64,000 nucleotides of DNA from Piezodorus guildinii. Lineage: Eukaryota > Arthropoda > Insecta > Hemiptera > Pentatomidae. Under the pieces are notes generated by a model, which ran no database searches, had not been told where the DNA came from, and was given only the letters and a program-made list of their open reading frames with translations. Position numbers and translations under genes: made by a program. Below are positions 22,501-26,912 of the stretch, one piece after another. Where the stretch lies: positions 3,286,001 to 3,350,000 of the forward strand of contig CM041298.1 in NCBI GenBank assembly GCA_023052935.1, written 5' to 3'. Numbering within the stretch: position 1 is the first letter of the stretch; the number at the start of each line of letters is the position of its first letter.

Positions 22501-23271
22501 ATATTTGGGTTCTGCATATATGGAAACAAATTTTGAGGGGGAAGTGGATTAATTTTTTTACTTATAGTTTTAAAAAATGGTTCACTATTGCAAAAAGTAA
22601 ATTAAAATGAATTATGTAGTTTTATCCTGTTATATTTTTTGGTTAATTATTTTTAATAAGTTCCTTGTGTTTTTTGCTTGTCAATTCAACAAAAACTTCA
22701 GATTATTATAAATATTTTTAATCAACTATAACATTTTGATCTATTACTTGTTGCCATCTTTCATCCTTTCGGTTGAATTTAGTCATCAACATTTAAATGA
22801 CAAACCGAGCACTTTGCACCTTCCAAGTCAAAATTTCCGGTTCTGAATCAAGCAAACCAAATACAGAGGCCATCTCCTAAGCCATCATTGCCATAAAAAC
22901 TCAAATTTTTTTAATCGTCTATGCAAGGGATTTTCCTTTTTGGAAATAAAAAATCATTAAATGACGAAAATGAATTTTTTTCTCTTTCATTTTGAGCAAA
23001 AGCAAACAACAACTTAATGGATATTTAACATATCTTATCGACCACCATTTTGAAACCAAACAGATTTTTTTTCCCTCACTAAATGTTTTTCATAAGAAAT
23101 TTATAATTATTCTTTTATTTCCAGCTGGAGGACATTGAAAGGCTAGGAGTTGGAGGACTTTCAGCCGAAATACCACAAATTGAGACCCGAAGAGTCTGGT
23201 GGCAGAAAAATGTCCCTAAAATATTATCATATTTGAGGTCAAATTTCCAGTTTGCTTTGATTACTTGGTAG
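417..23271 (+). CDS. M1 zinc aminopeptidase (APN/ERAP type), C-terminal half, nine exons
   Basis: Exons 417-498, 580-739, 4632-4809, 5438-5712, 17982-18169, 19370-19531, 20727-20861, 22284-22359 and 23125-23271 join in one frame with GT-AG borders and matching phases, giving about 465 residues and a stop at 23269-23271. M1 aminopeptidases release N-terminal amino acids from peptides; insect APNs are usually gut or membrane ectoenzymes. The first exon has the PGLLRM segment that follows the catalytic domain, then a TYVETYW join and HQWTEEPGYPLVKV (the 'W..Q.GYP' motif). Next come NVDGTGFFRTSYD (equivalent of the N..GYYRVNYD motif) and the helical ERAP1_C-like domain, including VYCTAVAEGGSAIWQYVL and ALACTNDY. 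The GAMEN and HExxH zinc exons must lie left of the window. The C-terminus is ordinary (ends FALITW) with no clear GPI signal. The order and absence of stops suggest a functional gene. The exact M1 subgroup is not decided. Confidence 0.9.
580..739 (+). CDS. aminopeptidase exon b (W..GYP motif)
   Basis: The acceptor is at 578-579 and the donor gtagga at 740. It reads WEQSVTPAQLWQTLEAEGTF, then HQWTEEPGYPLVKVALSGG, the beta-sandwich entry of M1 aminopeptidases. It is separated from exon a by only an 81-bp intron and ends in phase 0. Confidence 0.9.
875..955. repeat. Penelope-like terminal fragment
   Basis: It shares the phrase 'gccaacgtttcg' followed shortly by 'catcttcagggct' with the inverted ends of the Penelope-like element at 15026-16763. 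No body or second arm is present, so this is a relic. Confidence 0.45.
1008..1520 (+). mobile_element. jockey-like LINE 3' end (broken)
   Basis: It encodes the last part of a reverse transcriptase protein: a run with LLYMTIIRPISTYGVGLW, then SRIQSLQSKIL and LIHKDLNVPFVTDLARTRY. A frameshift near 1330 moves the typical tail NPPRRLKRRWPRDLL into another frame. A 3' UTR follows with AATAAA near 1496 and a short A tail at about 1507-1513. Copies of the same family lie at 16915-17700 (-) and 25690-26045 (+). Confidence 0.8.
2010..2560. repeat. degenerate family A fragments around a SINE tail
   Basis: Bases 2018-2200 match family A in reverse orientation ('gtcccctgagttcaaatgacc', 'atgtttcagcaactttt'). 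Bases 2253-2302 are the 3' tail of the SINE-A family ('gtccgataagcc ... taaataaacaaac'). Bases 2310-2560 resemble diverged family A in forward orientation. The order suggests a SINE insertion in an old family A copy. Confidence 0.5.
3090..3182. repeat. 27-bp minisatellite, about 3.5 copies
   Basis: The unit 'tgtttactctttagtgttcc' plus 7 bases repeats with no differences between full copies. Such identity points to recent expansion. It lies upstream of the TATA box at 3292. Confidence 0.9.
3292..3325 (+). promoter_or_regulatory. TATA box plus TCAGT initiator
   Basis: TATAAAAGG at 3292-3300 is followed by ATCAGTC, whose TCAGT lies at 3318-3322. The initiator A is 28 bases after the first T of the TATA box, the usual insect spacing. 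It is best explained as the promoter of the LTR candidate at 2961-3772, but no transcript evidence is available. Confidence 0.5.
3477..3660. repeat. 30-bp minisatellite, about 5-6 copies
   Basis: The unit 'ttttcactggaaggaaacac' plus 10 bases repeats head to tail, with a 6-base insertion (ccaatt) in one copy. A diverged half copy lies at 3420-3475. Because 30 is a multiple of three, both strands stay open through the array; I do not regard these frames as genes. Confidence 0.9.
4506..4560. repeat. (AT)n microsatellite and T-run
   Basis: About 20 AT dinucleotides are followed by a run of T. It lies 72 bp upstream of the aminopeptidase exon acceptor at 4630-4631, so length changes here could affect the polypyrimidine tract region only indirectly. 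Confidence 0.95.
4632..4809 (+). CDS. aminopeptidase exon c
   Basis: The acceptor cccgcag is at 4625-4631 and the donor gtgata at 4810. It reads EPFSVDGSGSSNGSWWIPVS, then GEWLMANVDGTG, the strand leading to the N..G.(F/Y)R motif. It ends in phase 1, and the split Gly is completed by the next exon. GC content is much higher than in the surrounding intron. Confidence 0.92.
4810..5437. other. aminopeptidase intron, 628 bp, nothing else seen
   Basis: A short AT-rich intron between gtgata and cattag. No repeat family recognised here matches it. Confidence 0.6.
5438..5712 (+). CDS. aminopeptidase exon d
   Basis: The acceptor is cattag and the donor gttagt. It reads FFRTSYDPELFSRLSNQI, then LSRAILIDDAVWLSRSGLLD, then VWKSAATSLDLLD and YPLFK. 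These match the M1 'RVNYD..L...L', 'R..li.Da..La..G.l' and 'W..a...l..l' segments at the start of the helical C-terminal domain. It ends in phase 0. Confidence 0.93.
6174..6944 (+). mobile_element. family A dispersed repeat with expanded 37-bp minisatellite
   Basis: It starts in the internal phrase 'aatcaaaatcgttagatccg' and runs to the family's right end 'tatatatagtaagtgaaag'. The left part is absent (truncated). An array of 37-bp repeats (6281-6760) interrupts the region that in other copies reads once. Family A appears throughout the window; a full copy is about 0.93 kb. Confidence 0.8.
6281..6760. repeat. 37-bp minisatellite, about 12-13 copies
   Basis: The unit 'gtaacatctcaacctatata' plus 17 bases ending in gtcgcg or gtcgtg is repeated. 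Variants (cgcg/cgtg; ttt/agt; one gtgtta) recur in blocks: a four-to-six-unit variant order appears twice, suggesting that several units were copied together. The final copy is degenerate and returns to normal family A sequence. Confidence 0.95.
7497..7646 (+). mobile_element. SINE-A head joined to a family A right part
   Basis: Bases 7497-7553 resemble the tRNA-like head of SINE-A ('tagcataacagccttctatg', B box 'gggttcaaac'). At about 7553 the sequence switches directly into family A ('gggacttggttatttggact' to 'cggaaatttttacgatc'). It is a chimeric junction, probably a truncated SINE inserted into a family A copy. Confidence 0.55.
8109..8438 (+). pseudogene. jockey-like LINE reverse transcriptase C-terminal fragment
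   Basis: It reads LSVNTKITIYKALLKPLWTY, then GIELWGSAKNSN, LQSKILRIIVDAPFYVTNES and LHKDWDI, the region after the RT fingers/palm in jockey-clade ORF2. It is a different, older lineage than the 1008-1520 family. No upstream RT motifs are present, so it is 5'-truncated and inactive. Confidence 0.8.
8740..9130. other. GC-richer unrecognised stretch
   Basis: It stands out from the AT-rich surroundings by base composition and contains local duplications such as 'ggtaggcctgtgagcggtaggcct'. No reading frame or family motif is recognisable. It is probably the remnant of a mobile element. Confidence 0.35.
9450..10784 (+). mobile_element. family A dispersed repeat, full length, with solo LTR inside
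   Basis: The left end is 'aatctggtacgggcaacaca' then 'gactttcacttacctcc'. The right end is 'tatatatagtaagtgaaagt'. The ends carry an inverted match (actttcactta / taagtgaaagt). Without the 422-bp insert at 10291-10712 the copy is about 0.91 kb. There is no coding capacity; it is a nonautonomous element of uncertain class. Confidence 0.75.
10291..10712 (+). mobile_element. candidate gypsy-type solo LTR
   Basis: The segment interrupts family A between 'tatttccgtt' and 'gttgaaaac', where other copies are continuous. It begins AGTTA and ends TAACT, inverted pentamers typical of some gypsy-group LTRs. It has AATAAA near 10672 followed by a short U5-like end. The flanking CGTT / TGTT could be a 4-bp target duplication with one mismatch. 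No retroelement body is present. Confidence 0.55.
10958..11032 (-). mobile_element. SINE-A, internally deleted copy with target duplication
   Basis: Only the 3' tail ('tttgtttgtttgtttattta' then acgtcacttt) and the 5' tRNA-like head ('tagcatgggaagctgttacg' to 'caagtgatc') remain, fused directly. A perfect 10-bp duplication TATTGATGGT flanks it (10949-10958 and 11033-11042, sharing one ambiguous T). The deletion therefore existed at insertion or arose inside the element. Confidence 0.8.
11301..11594 (-). mobile_element. SINE-A, full length
   Basis: On the - strand it has a tRNA-like head with an A-box region (gctagcataac-type, here ggttagcataac) and the B box GGTTCGAACCT-like 'gggttcaaacctgcggg'. 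The body reads 'cctaggattttttaatggga' and the tail 'gttaaacgaataaactaac'. The flanks cttgtattaagg (11289-11300) and cttgtatttagg (11595-11606) form a 12-bp target duplication with one mismatch. Pol III transcription is expected for the family. Confidence 0.85.
11607..12180 (-). pseudogene. non-LTR retrotransposon RT fragment, frame-shifted
   Basis: Read on the - strand it gives LHRNLGVMVDQNLTWSDHIS, the conserved 'LGV.lD..L.W..Hi' block after the RT active site. In another frame follow CLEYGGLRCENQMRLKRLMN and SFVGFIYAPPP. Frame changes and a G-run at 11706-11728 show that it is dead. SINE-A (11301-11594) is inserted at its downstream end. Confidence 0.65.
12300..12838 (+). pseudogene. non-LTR retrotransposon 3' end with (ATT)n tail
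   Basis: From 12311 it reads LSSRLLSKNLKARICKTIIL, then PTVLYGCETWPLTLKDGQRL and VFENKVLRKIFGPKRDEVTG. A frameshift near 12710 moves the last part (ALKADLGSLGLNGDHWKSLC) into a second frame. The coding trace stops at the (ATT)n microsatellite at 12819-12839, which may be the element's own 3' tail. The family is widespread in arthropods; I do not assign the clade firmly. Confidence 0.8.
13372..14285 (-). mobile_element. mariner transposon, internally deleted
   Basis: Terminal inverted repeats (left 'ttgggttgtgtcacatgaaa', right 'ttcgattgtttcacatgaaa' read inward, both continuing tgtccgtttt) are flanked by TA at 13370-13371 and 14286-14287. The - strand transposase starts near 14095 (MNMETRNFRVIFLYEFKLG), has an in-frame stop in the second helix-turn-helix region, then LENLPRGRPPFVIDNDD. 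After QQDPMFQ it jumps to the C-terminal PHPPYSPDLSPTDYHLFRNL. The middle of the catalytic domain is missing and the frame shifts near 13720, so the element could only be moved by a transposase supplied from elsewhere. At 914 bp it is about 0.4 kb shorter than usual mariners. Confidence 0.9.
14340..14545. repeat. inverted repeat (hairpin MITE-like)
   Basis: The arm 'ggtaataaccctaaaaatat' with 'aaataatctcgttaaaacag' is repeated inverted to the right of a centre at about 14455 ('ctcactctctgag'). It lies inside the 13190-14805 element and may be a nested MITE. Confidence 0.65.
15026..16763 (+). mobile_element. Penelope-like element (PLE), both ends intact
   Basis: Near-perfect inverted repeats of about 155 bp (15026-15180 and 16579-16733) flank a 1.4-kb body. 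The flanks carry a perfect 14-bp direct repeat CGATTTTTATAATA (15012-15025 and 16764-16777), which I read as the target-site duplication; it leaves a 30-bp tail outside the right arm. Only the 3' GIY-YIG endonuclease region is coding-like. No reverse transcriptase is seen, so the copy is nonautonomous. Related ends occur at 875-955, 24227-24483 and in traces at 22120 and 26550. Confidence 0.85.
15226..15748 (+). pseudogene. PLE GIY-YIG endonuclease C-terminal ORF fragment
   Basis: One frame runs from about 15226 to the stop at 15746-15748 without an N-terminal ATG. It reads FQYRSLPYIPHLSENIKKSF, then NPLYRSNIVYKIPCLDCDVS, YVGETKNYLKTRISQHKSS. The C..C....YVG.T...L..R...H pattern with the preceding Y.IPC is the GIY-YIG domain of Penelope-type proteins. 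The RT domain that should precede it is absent in this copy. The open frame of about 170 residues suggests fairly recent activity of the family. Confidence 0.8.
16915..17700 (-). pseudogene. jockey-like LINE RT and 3' fragment
   Basis: Read on the - strand it starts with VPQGSILGPIPYTVYTADCP, then FVSIYADDPCVL and a stop: the RT motif block with the catalytic YADD. Downstream come TLIRPIWTYGVELWGSTKPS, IQSLQSKILPLFLN and NPPRRLRRRCLRELL after a frame change. It is the same family as 1008-1520 and keeps more of the 5' side. Stops and frameshifts make it a pseudogene. Confidence 0.85.
17701..17960. other. AT-rich intron end, nothing recognised
   Basis: No repeat or coding trace recognised before the acceptor of the next aminopeptidase exon. 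Confidence 0.4.
17982..18169 (+). CDS. aminopeptidase exon e
   Basis: The acceptor gttgcag and donor gtcagt bracket SYIASLVNNVFSARGLSDTP, then RVQRQIVTQLACKVGEPSCV and ALSLVAEVVAGVER. This is the helical-domain segment of ERAP1_C, with the 'R......aC..g...C' pattern. It is GC-rich, starts in phase 0 and ends with two bases of a split Arg codon. Confidence 0.9.
18170..19369. other. aminopeptidase intron, 1.2 kb, unrecognised GC-richer part
   Basis: Bases 18540-19060 are GC-richer than normal intron and may be a mobile-element remnant I cannot name. At 18971-19050 a 39-bp segment is duplicated ('gaagaccagagtgc-tagcaagcatt'). The rest shows nothing. Confidence 0.45.
19370..19531 (+). CDS. aminopeptidase exon f
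   Basis: It reads ISPDVEATVYCTAVAEGGSA, then IWQYVLSSYLNSPKDGARYL and PALACTNDYQAMK. 'VYC.a...G....W......Y' and 'aLaC' are among the best conserved ERAP1_C motifs. The acceptor is ctttcag and the donor gtaata. Split codons occur at both ends (Arg at the left, Ser at the right). Confidence 0.95.
19733..19870. repeat. imperfect palindrome in intron
   Basis: 'ctcaaggtgtttacatata' at the left is matched by 'tatatgtaaacaccttga' at the right, with further inverted TATA-rich pairs inside (about 19785). It is MITE-like; no target duplication was identified. Confidence 0.5.
20240..20425 (+). repeat. very diverged family A fragment
   Basis: The phrase order (gaaattacagcttc, agatgttttgccaggattcg, gccatttacgctcacagaac, ccaaaatgtctatttg) follows the right half of family A with many changes. 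This suggests the family has been active for a long time. Confidence 0.4.
20727..20861 (+). CDS. aminopeptidase exon g
   Basis: It reads FLIDSIPDLEVADWTTRVSA, then FASRKENSENLLNIIHENIN and VIIN. It is the 'W....f..v...ne.g......fl..n' region of M1 C-terminal domains. The acceptor is ttatag and the donor gtataa; it ends in phase 2 and the Lys codon is completed by the next exon. Confidence 0.9.
20894..21045. repeat. 34-bp minisatellite, about 4.5 copies
   Basis: The unit 'tgattttatattgatatag' plus 15 bases ending 'ggtaattga' repeats with only single-base differences (gacaa/gataa/ggcaa alternate). It begins 32 bp inside the intron and abuts the SINE at its right end. Confidence 0.95.
21052..21365 (+). 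mobile_element. SINE-B (tRNA-derived)
   Basis: The head 'gtggtctagtggatagagca' is an A-box region and 'gggttccaatcc' is the B box, about 40 bases apart as in tRNA genes. The body that follows ('gcagacccagcctctgcaaa', 'gtgggtacccataaaagtgg', 'gcggctgagcgtgatctcag') is shared with 55825-56055 (-) and 61130-61325 (+). It is too long and poorly foldable for a genuine tRNA. Confidence 0.8.
22284..22359 (+). CDS. aminopeptidase exon h
   Basis: A 76-bp exon reading YGPKTVSSVLLQFTKYLTTK, then KQINV, between ttttag and gtaaga. It forms the last helices of the M1 C-terminal domain. The frame joins exon g by one base and ends in phase 0. Confidence 0.85.
23125..23271 (+). CDS. aminopeptidase terminal exon i
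   Basis: The acceptor is atttccag. It reads LEDIERLGVGGLSAEIPQIE, then TRRVWWQKNVPKILSYLRSN and FQFALITW, then TAG. 'W...n...i..wl' is the normal M1 C-terminal end. No canonical AATAAA is seen in the next 300 bases. Confidence 0.9.
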   Translation: MEDIERLGVGGLSAEIPQIETRRVWWQKNVPKILSYLRSNFQFALITW

Positions 23272-24226
23272 ATTAACCTGTTTATTATTTATTTCTGCGT
23301 ACGCTAATTTTCAGTATGGATTTCATCATGAGAGCAAAGAAAGAAAAATTTCATTTGTATTAACATATGTGTAGCTTTTTCAGTAAGATTCATAATGTTT
23401 TAATGGAATTTCTTAATTTTTCTAACTGATTTCATAGTTTTTTTGAATTAATTAATAATTTTACAACCAATTTCGTACACTTTAAATTGACAAGGTGTGG
23501 TTGTCAGGAAATTATATAAGCCACATTTAGATATAACTCACATTGGAATTTATAAATACAAATTTGGATATATATAACATATTTTGGATATATATAACAT
23601 ATTCTTATGAAATACTTGTATATTTCTAGAACTAAAATATACATTAAGTACATACAAACTTAAAAAGTTTCGTATAACTATTTCCAATATATACACTATT
23701 AAATAACTTGGCGTCAACGGAGGGAATACTCTAATCCTCTTTGAATTCCATAAGAGTTCTTGATAACGATACTTCATTAAATTAAGTGTATGAAATCAGT
23801 TTAGAAAGTTATGAAACCGGTTGATAAAATTATGAAATCAGTTGAGAAAATTATGAATTTGGTTGATAAAATTAGGAATTTGATTGAAAAAATTATGGAA
23901 TTGGTAGAAAAATTATGAATTCCACAGGAAAAAGCTACTTATATTGAAGGAAGAGATGGTTAGGATGGCAGTCAAGAAAAACTTTACAAGAAATAAGTTT
24001 AACTTTTTATTGTGATAACAATGTTGTCGGTCTTCATCATGGCTATAAAGTAACAATATTGTTTAGTTTATATACACAAATAAATTAATAAATAAAATAA
24101 AAATTTTAAAATATTACTCAGAGTAAAATTGAAAAAGTAATAATATCAACTAATAAAGTAACAAGTTAATAAATTCATAGTAAAAGTTGTTAATAGTGGA
24201 TATAATTAGTTGAACATGGGGAATTA
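23272..24226. other. intergenic AT-rich DNA
   Basis: Holds a short direct repeat of 'ggatatatataacatattt' at 23565-23600 and a series of 'attatgaaa/attatgaat' phrases every 15-25 bases at 23800-23930. A segment near 23505-23575 ('ccacatttagatataactca' on) recurs almost exactly at 25510-25562. No gene seen. Confidence 0.5.
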
Positions 24227-24483
24227 CTAGAAGGAATTAGTTGGGGTGGAGGTCAGTAAAATAAACAACTAAATAGTTTCAACTATTTATTGTTTGCCAA
24301 CGTTTGTAGGTCCACAGTGTGGGTCATCATCAGAATATATTGTGGGCGAATGGAAACTCAAAATAAGTTTCCACCCCTGATGATGACCCGCAATGTGGAC
24401 CTGTAAATGTTGGCAAACAACAAATAGTTAAAACTATTTAGTTGTTTCATTTACTGACTGCTTTTCTACAAATTCCTTCCAGT
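24227..24483. mobile_element. Penelope-like ends joined as a foldback, body lost
   Basis: The left arm 24227-24336 and right arm 24376-24483 are inverted copies of the PLE terminal repeat ('gtttgccaacgtttg', 'gggtcatcatcag' / 'ctgatgatgacccgcaatg', 'gttggcaaacaac'). Only a 39-bp spacer remains in place of the body. Confidence 0.8.
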
Positions 24484-24703
24484 AAAAGTTGTTAAGTTAG
24501 AGGTTAATTTAATTATTCAAAGTAAGAATATTAATTTAAGTTAAGTTAATAAATAACAGATACTAAATTAATTTTTTTTTGTATATATGAACTTTTCCTA
24601 ATTACAATACATAATGTTTTTTTCATACATGGATGGAATACTTCCTCGCTATGCACTTTTTTTTTATCTAATTAATTTACATAAATTTATTAAGTGGTAG
24701 TTG

Positions 24704-24800
24704 CTGGCAGCACGCTCTAGTGGTTAGAGCACTAAACTGCTGTTATCCAAGTCTCGCGTTTGAATCTGGCTCTGGCCGAATGATTATTTATTCAGTTCTA
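24704..24800 (+). mobile_element. SINE-B-like head
   Basis: An A-box-like 'ctctagtggttagagcacta' and a B-box-like 'gcgtttgaatctggctctgg' lie at tRNA spacing, followed by 'ccgaatgattatttattcag' as in SINE-B. The rest of the element is lost. Confidence 0.6.
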
Positions 24801-25059
24801 TCAGTCATGAAGTGACTCTGGGGTAGGGAGAAAAAAAAAATTTGTTAGTTGAATGTTTTGAAATAGTTGATATTGTGTAATTTCCTTTGTCTTTTTATTT
24901 TTTTTATGAGTGTTGTCAGTCAATTGGCATTTGATAAAAAAAAATAGCGTTCTTTGGTGAATAAATTCTTTAAATGCCCTGTTCTATGGGCATGGTGGTT
25001 ACTTAGGTGTATGTATGATACTTATTAGTAAATACTCTTGTTAATTTTTAGCCCTAATG

Positions 25060-25155
25060 AAGATCCACATTGTGGGTCTCCATACATTGGTTAAAATATG
25101 TGTGCCTCCATACATTGGTTAAAATATGTGTGCCTCCATACATTGGTTAAAACAT
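25060..25155. repeat. 27-bp tandem repeat, about 3 copies
   Basis: 'ctccatacattggttaaaat' plus 7 bases (atgtgtgc) repeats; the first copy grows out of a Penelope-type phrase ('cctaatgaagatccacattg'). Confidence 0.8.
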
Positions 25156-25689
25156 TGACGATTCAGTAATCCTATAGACTGCTCCTGAATCATTTCACCC
25201 TTCATCATATTTATATTTAAGATTATATTTAATATTCATCCTCAAAATAATTTTTTATCACTCCTTTAATGTTATAGATATCTTTGAGTATTCTTATTTT
25301 TCATCTCGTCTTTTTGTTACAACTAAAAAATTCATTTTTGAAAATTACTGTAAATATTATGGAAACTTTCATCTCTGTCAGATAAACCTTTACTTCTTGA
25401 AGTTATTCTGCTGAAATACGGCAGGTCTTCATTTTTTTTCCTATAACTCATCTGATAGTGTTTTGAAGCATTTTCCAGTTATGAGGAAAGTGTCAAGAAA
25501 TTACAAAATCCACATTTAGATATAACTCACATTGGAATTTATAAATACAAATTTGGATATATACTCATATATATATATACACACAAAAACCTTAAAGGTG
25601 CCAAATTTGTCTTTGTCTTATTGTTAGTATATTTATATAGTAACCTTGTTTTTGCTTACTGTTCTCAGTAACTTTAACACTAACTAAAC

Positions 25690-26045
25690 AGACACTCTAA
25701 CCATGCACTCAACAACAATAGGCTCTTTTACGTGACTATTATAAGGCCAATCTGGACTTGAAGGTGTTGAGCTTTGAGACTCTACTAAACCTTCCAATTC
25801 TTACAGTCCAAAATCTTACTCCTCTATATTTTTTCACAAATGAACTCATCCATATTTTAATGTTCGTATATTGCTGATTTGGCCCGAACCAGGTACCATT
25901 CCTTCCCTGACTTGCTCAATTCCGACTCTAATCCACAAGTTTCAATCCTTTCTTCCTCTTCAGTAGCCGAGAACCCTTTGAGGGGTCTAAAAAGATGGCC
26001 AGGATAACTTCTGGCTCAGAGTTTCTATTGGAGTCCTGCCAGTGA
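25690..26045 (+). pseudogene. jockey-like LINE 3' end, eroded
   Basis: The DNA follows the 1008-1520 family phrase by phrase ('aataggctcttttacgtgac', 'tataaggccaatctggactt', 'aaatgaactcatccat', 'ctgatttggcccgaaccagg') but with deletions and frame changes. The 3' UTR 'gcca gtgagtagttcagc' also matches that family. Confidence 0.75.
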
Positions 26046-26067
26046 GTAGTTCAGCATGTGTACCATG

Positions 26068-26250
26068 CCATTCTTTTACAGTTCCCACGATTTTACTAGT
26101 TGTATTTATTCTAATACAAATTTCAACTATTATATATATATTCTTTTATATCCATTCTTTTACAGTTCCCACGATTTTACTAGTTGTATTTATTCTAATA
26201 CAAATTTCAACTATTATATTATATATATATTATTATAAAATATATATATA

Positions 26251-26282
<32 letters not shown>

Positions 26283-26300
26283 TATAAAATATATATATAT
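26068..26300. repeat. 84-bp tandem duplication and (AT)n tract
   Basis: The block starting 'ccattcttttacagttccca' occurs at 26068 and again at 26152. It is followed by AT-dinucleotide runs at 26216-26300. Frames through this block are open only because of the duplication. Confidence 0.9.
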
Positions 26301-26742
26301 TTTTTTAAACAAAAAACTTTATTTAAAAATATCTATTATAATTATTAATGAGTAGTTTACCATTTATAAAAACTGTTTAATTTTTACATTTTGAATATTA
26401 ACATACTACTGAAAGTTTTTGCTATTGTACCCTGTACCTTTCAGAATATAATGAACTTAAAAACATTACAAAGTACTTCATTTTGATTGGAAGAAATAGT
26501 CATGAGTCAGTCGTAGATTTTTCAATTTTCCAAAGTTTCAGCAAAAAATGTGAGCCATCATCAGAACTAGAAACAAACAGAAATACCAAAGAGATACAAA
26601 CATCTTTTTAAAGGTAAACAAGAGTAAATAACATAATTATAAGTATTTATAAAGGAGATAGGAATGTGTTTATTTAATCACATCTTGCTTCTAAAGTTAT
26701 TAATTTTATACTTCAGTATATATAATAAATATAAATGAAAAC

Positions 26743-26912
26743 TTTATTTTATCACAGCCAATAGATTAATTTATTTTATCACATCCAATAGATTAATTTA
26801 TTTTATCACATCCAATAGATTAATTTATTTTATCATATCCAATAGATTAATTTATTTTATCATATCCAATAGATTAATTTATTTTATCATATCCAATAGA
26901 TTAACTTTCATT
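26743..26912. repeat. 28-bp minisatellite, about 6 copies
   Basis: The unit 'tttattttatcacatccaat' plus agattaat repeats six times. The first three copies carry cac (one cagc variant) and the last three cat, showing stepwise expansion. Confidence 0.95.
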
